From contig NC_066327.1 of the NCBI RefSeq assembly GCF_022539315.1, forward strand, positions 12,998,995 through 13,062,994: a DNA stretch of 64,000 nucleotides. The letters run 5' to 3'. A model generated the notes under the pieces. It worked only from the letters and a program-made list of their open reading frames with translations, had not been told where the DNA came from and ran no database searches. Of the stretch, positions 60,346-64,000 are shown piece by piece. Positions within the stretch are counted from its first letter, which is position 1, and every line of letters begins with the position of its first letter. The translations under genes and the position numbers were made by a program. This DNA comes from Serinus canaria. Its lineage: Eukaryota > Chordata > Aves > Passeriformes > Fringillidae.

Positions 60346-62576
60346 CAGTTAGGTGCTTGGTACAGATTCAGACAAAATTCCGTGCTAACTGCAATAAGCC
60401 TTTAGCAGATCATTTATTATAAAAGAATGTTTTAAAATGAACTGTCACCAGAAGGGATGGAGAGGCAATGAGGTCTCTACTTGGTGCTGATTTCATGAGT
60501 AACATCTGGGGGCACTGTAAACTCACCACTGGTGGGTGTTTGTGCTGGTGGCACAGAAACAGCAGAAGGAGCAAGTACATCTGAAGGTGTAGTGAGGCTT
60601 CAGGGAAATCTGAAGAGAGCAATGTGAGATTTAACTGAGGAAAAACTTGTAAACCTGCTGGTGGGCTTGTTCATAAACATTTTGAAGTATCCAGTGAGAA
60701 GGTGGAAGTACTTTAGTCAGGCAGCCTGATATCTTTTTGGATGTGTATAGTTGTTTGTTTGTTCCTTTTTAAGACTTCTGGGAAGTTGTGAATGAGGTGG
60801 TTCATCAAAGGTAGATTAAGAAAGGCTCATGGTTGTAGTTGTAAAATGATCATCATCTTTTTTAAACATTGAAGATAAAGAGAGTGTGAGAGTCAGTGCC
60901 AGGACAGTTGGGTACTGCTGGTTCTGGCCAGGTGTGTGCTGGGAGCTGCTGTGGTGAGGTGGGTTGCATTAGGGCTCAGCTGGTACCTGGGCACTGACAG
61001 GTGTGTTCAGTGACACAGGGGACAGGAGTGCCCAGTGCTTCAGCCCTGTTGCTGTTCCTCCTGTGAACTTGGTTTGACCAAGGTTGTGCAGTACAAATCC
61101 TGTGATTCCCTGTTGGCACAAGCTGGAGCTGTGTGACAGTCCTGTGCTGTCACTTGGGAAATCCTTCAGTCACTGGAGTGAAGGAACAATAGAAATCACT
61201 GCTTCCTGCCAGTCCCTATGAGAATCCACTGCTGGCATGCTGGAAGGTAATTTGCAAACACAATTCTGCTTTGAATAGAAATAAGGTTACTCCTAATGTC
61301 CTCAGTGAACCACAGAAACTGAGTGTGACATTGCCCAGCATATGAGCTGCAGTCCTGCTGAAAAGGCCCCTAGTTCAGGCTCTTCAAAGAACAAGCCTTT
61401 ATTGCTGAATGACATCTATCCAGCAGCACTTCAGCCATGTAATTTAAAATAATTAAAAGCTGAACTAAGTAAGAGACTGTAATGGCAGAAATAATCACAC
61501 AAGTTGCTGTTAGCTGGAGCCTTACATGGCAAAAATAACTTGAAAGTTTCAGGGACTGACTTTTGAGTACTTAGACTCAAAGGAGCAAGATATCTCTTGG
61601 GAATAGTCAGTGAGTGCAGAGCTCATTTTGTATTTACTCTGTAAGATCAACACTCTCTGCTTGTCTCAAGGAAGTTGTACATTAGTACAGAGGGCAGGCT
61701 GCCATTGAAGGGAACGAGCCAAGGAGAGCCTAACTCTACCTTGGGCAAATTAGACATTCACCTCAAGAGTATTAGCTGAGGAAATTAACCTAAAAGTCTA
61801 CACTTGAAAACAATGACAAAATGTGAGGCAGAGCATCTGAATAGCTTCTGGACGTGTGGGTGTTGCTTGTGTGTGTTGCACAGCAGTGCAGCCATCAAGG
61901 GTTGTGTGGTAAAGGACCTGTGGCACCCGTGATCCAGCTCCCACTGCTGTTCTGTTTACACTCCTTTACTGCTAGGAATTTGTCTGCTATGTGGAGGACA
62001 ATTTTCTATCCTAATAGAAAAGTTGCAAACCAGTTTTCTGTCTTCTGTTATTAATCAAACTCTGATGCCAGCTAAGAGTGGAGTTAAGGCGTTTGTACAT
62101 GCTGTTGTGGGGAAACTCCATCCATGTGTACAGCTAATAAGCTGGGAAATGTGCCTACAACTCTCCTATTGATTATTACCTTCAAAGCAAGATAAACATG
62201 GGTCCTTACTGTATGCTGGCTGTGTAAATTAAAACTTTACTTAAATGGAAGCAGAGTGAGATGCACTGCACTGGGCCAGTACAGGATTGCTGTTCAAAAT
62301 CAGCTCTTCTAGATGCCCGATTCCTTCCCTTCTTTTCTCCCCCCCTAAGATTCCCAAGAGTGCATTAAGATGAACTCAGTAAATTTTCCCCTGTGTATTT
62401 TACAAGCTCAAGGTTATGGGCTAGAACAAGTAGTGTCATGCTATAAATCAGGTGTAATGGAACAGCTTGGGAGAGTGCAGAGGAGTCCTTCCCCTCACAC
62501 TGTTTGTCCAAAAACTCTGAAGGGAGAGCTGGCACGAGCCCAGAAACTTCCACAAGTGGCTGATTAAATAATTAAT

Positions 62577-62598
62577 AATAATTATTTAAATAATTATT
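62577..62598. repeat. Perfect 22-bp AT palindrome
   Basis: Centred on TTTAAA and composed only of A and T, within an AT run of about 44 bases (62562-62605). Probably simple sequence. Confidence 0.8.
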
Positions 62599-63312
62599 TA
62601 ATTATGCTCGTGCTGCTACCTTCTCTCTTGACAGGTGAATGTGGCAAGACTAGACCAAGGTGAATCTAGAGAAATTTGAGTGTGAAACAACCAGAACTGA
62701 GATGCCCTTAGAGGGGGAAGGTGGATTCCAAAGTCAGTGAACGGAAGTGGCAAAATTATTTGAAACTTGGATTTACTTTGGGCTGAATGGAGTCAAGAGC
62801 AAGAATCAGAAGTCTGGTGCAGTTACACCTCTCTTACCTCCAAAAGTCAGTGGAAATTTCTGAGATCAAGCAATACCAGCTCAACTACTGGCTGAATAGC
62901 CAGAAGTGTCTGCATTTGTCTCTAGTATGTCACACCTCATAGCAGAAATTCCCAGCTGTTCTCATCAAGTCCGAGGTGTTTCAGAGATACTCTTCATTTT
63001 TCTTTTGCTCTTATTATCTGTCTCTTTAGGGGGCCTGTACTCATTGCTTTTGTGGGGATGGATGCTTGGAAAGCAATTATTGTTCATCTTCTCCATCTGT
63101 TCTGATGCTGGATATGCCTGTCTTTTTGAAGGCTTTCAGAGTCTGTGCTGGGAATGCTTTTCTCTTCTTAGTGTTGAGAGATTTGTATTTTTAATGGATA
63201 TTTGTTTTATCTATCACATGCTAGATTTATTCAGTTGATAATCTCTCAACAACACGGGCAATCTTCTCGTGTCCTAATCTTGTATGAGGGATTTTATTCA
63301 TGTAACAGTTTG

Positions 63313-63367
63313 GCTTTGGGCTGAGATATCCATGAGAGGTAAATCCTGCTGTGTGCTGAGTGTGCTT
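63313..63367 (+). repeat. Dispersed 55-base direct repeat, copy 2
   Basis: Same orientation as copy 1, about 3.05 kb away. The flanks do not match, so this is either a short duplicated segment or the preserved core of an unrecognised repeat family. Confidence 0.85.
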
Positions 63368-64000
63368 ACCACCCCAGAGCAGCAGGGACTTGCAGGGAGC
63401 TGCAGCTGCTCTGGATGGTGCTCTTAGAAGCTTTCTTTACACTTGTAAGGTATGAGAAGTTACTGTGTGGTGCATGTCTTTCCTTCCCAGACCATGCCTT
63501 TCTTTAATATGATTTCTTGCTGATAAGGGAGGCTTCTTGATGGAATTCTTGTAATGACTGCGTGTGCTCAGTTAACCACTGGGTATTTTAGGAGCTCTTT
63601 TTGACATCTGTCTGCTTTGATACAAAACAAAGACATCCTTCCTTCTTCAAGATGTGTTTTGTTAAACTCAGATGGAAAATGAGGTGGAAAAGCAAAAAAG
63701 CCTGCTTTAATAAAGTGACATTTCTGCCCCACTCCAGCACACTCCTGGCATAAACTCAGTATCATTTTGCCTGAATGTTAGATATTAACATTTCTCCCTA
63801 TCTACAGCAGGGAAAAACAACAGGTCTTTTGTTCTTTGACACAGAAGCTTCCAACTTATTACTCACTGAAAAAAAACCCTCCACGAACTTAATTCCGATC
63901 CCTTATCACACAGCATCCTATCTTCATTTTTCAGAGATGTTTTCAGATGTTATGGTTGTTCCTGATTGCAATCACAGGGGCCAAAATCCTAGGTTTCAGA

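Larger units (their letters stand above)
58100..64000. other. Intergenic region after MRPL22
   Basis: About 5.9 kb of AT-leaning sequence. I find no exon of a known gene, no tRNA or other RNA gene and no CR1 fragment that I can defend. It contains two copies of a 55-base repeat, an AT palindrome, and one long open frame of doubtful meaning (listed separately). Confidence 0.6.

Noticed and set aside
58100..64000. Searched by eye for KIF4-like or other neighbouring gene exons, tRNAs, CRISPR-like arrays and retroviral sequence
   Set aside because: No motif, splice-framed conserved peptide, regular repeat array or LTR/pol-like sequence was found.

Overview
The window is vertebrate nuclear DNA, almost certainly from a bird. 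Genes are split into many short exons with GT/AG introns. There are two CpG-island promoters and several CR1 LINE fragments in avian style. The encoded proteins match known vertebrate families along their whole length. The gene order LARP1 - FAXDC2 - CNOT8 - GEMIN5 - MRPL22 is the order I know from human chromosome 5q33; that region corresponds to chicken chromosome 13 from memory. The species cannot be fixed from the sequence alone. No bacterial, phage, CRISPR or viral system was seen. Exon boundaries below were placed by eye from splice sites, and codon phase agrees across every junction.

Layout. (1) 1-10.5 kb: the last nine coding exons of LARP1 (+), including the cap-binding DM15 region, then a 3' UTR of about 5.3 kb. 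(2) 11.7-26.6 kb: FAXDC2 (-), eight coding exons and at least one 5' noncoding exon, a histidine-box membrane oxidoreductase. (3) 26.2-27.1 kb: a CpG island shared head to head by FAXDC2 and CNOT8. (4) 28.2-34.6 kb: CNOT8 (+), a complete CAF1-type deadenylase of 292 residues with all catalytic residues. (5) 35.5-52.6 kb: GEMIN5 (-), 28 coding exons, about 1535 codons. (6) 52.60-52.74 kb: a 138-bp bidirectional promoter. (7) 52.7-58.1 kb: MRPL22 (+), seven coding exons, 211 residues. (8) 58.1-64 kb: intergenic sequence with no recognised gene.

Three of the genes act on RNA. LARP1 controls TOP mRNA stability and translation, CNOT8 removes poly(A) tails, and GEMIN5 binds snRNA for SMN-complex assembly and also binds mRNA. 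MRPL22 is a mitochondrial ribosomal protein. The grouping is old synteny, not an operon.

The most notable observations are: an apparent one-base frameshift in the last GEMIN5 exon; a perfect 51-bp tandem duplication that copies the GEMIN5 exon 1 splice donor in frame; a long A-rich tract in the LARP1 3' UTR; a large AT palindrome in an MRPL22 intron; and a 55-bp direct repeat in the final intergenic region. I found no previously undescribed multi-gene system.
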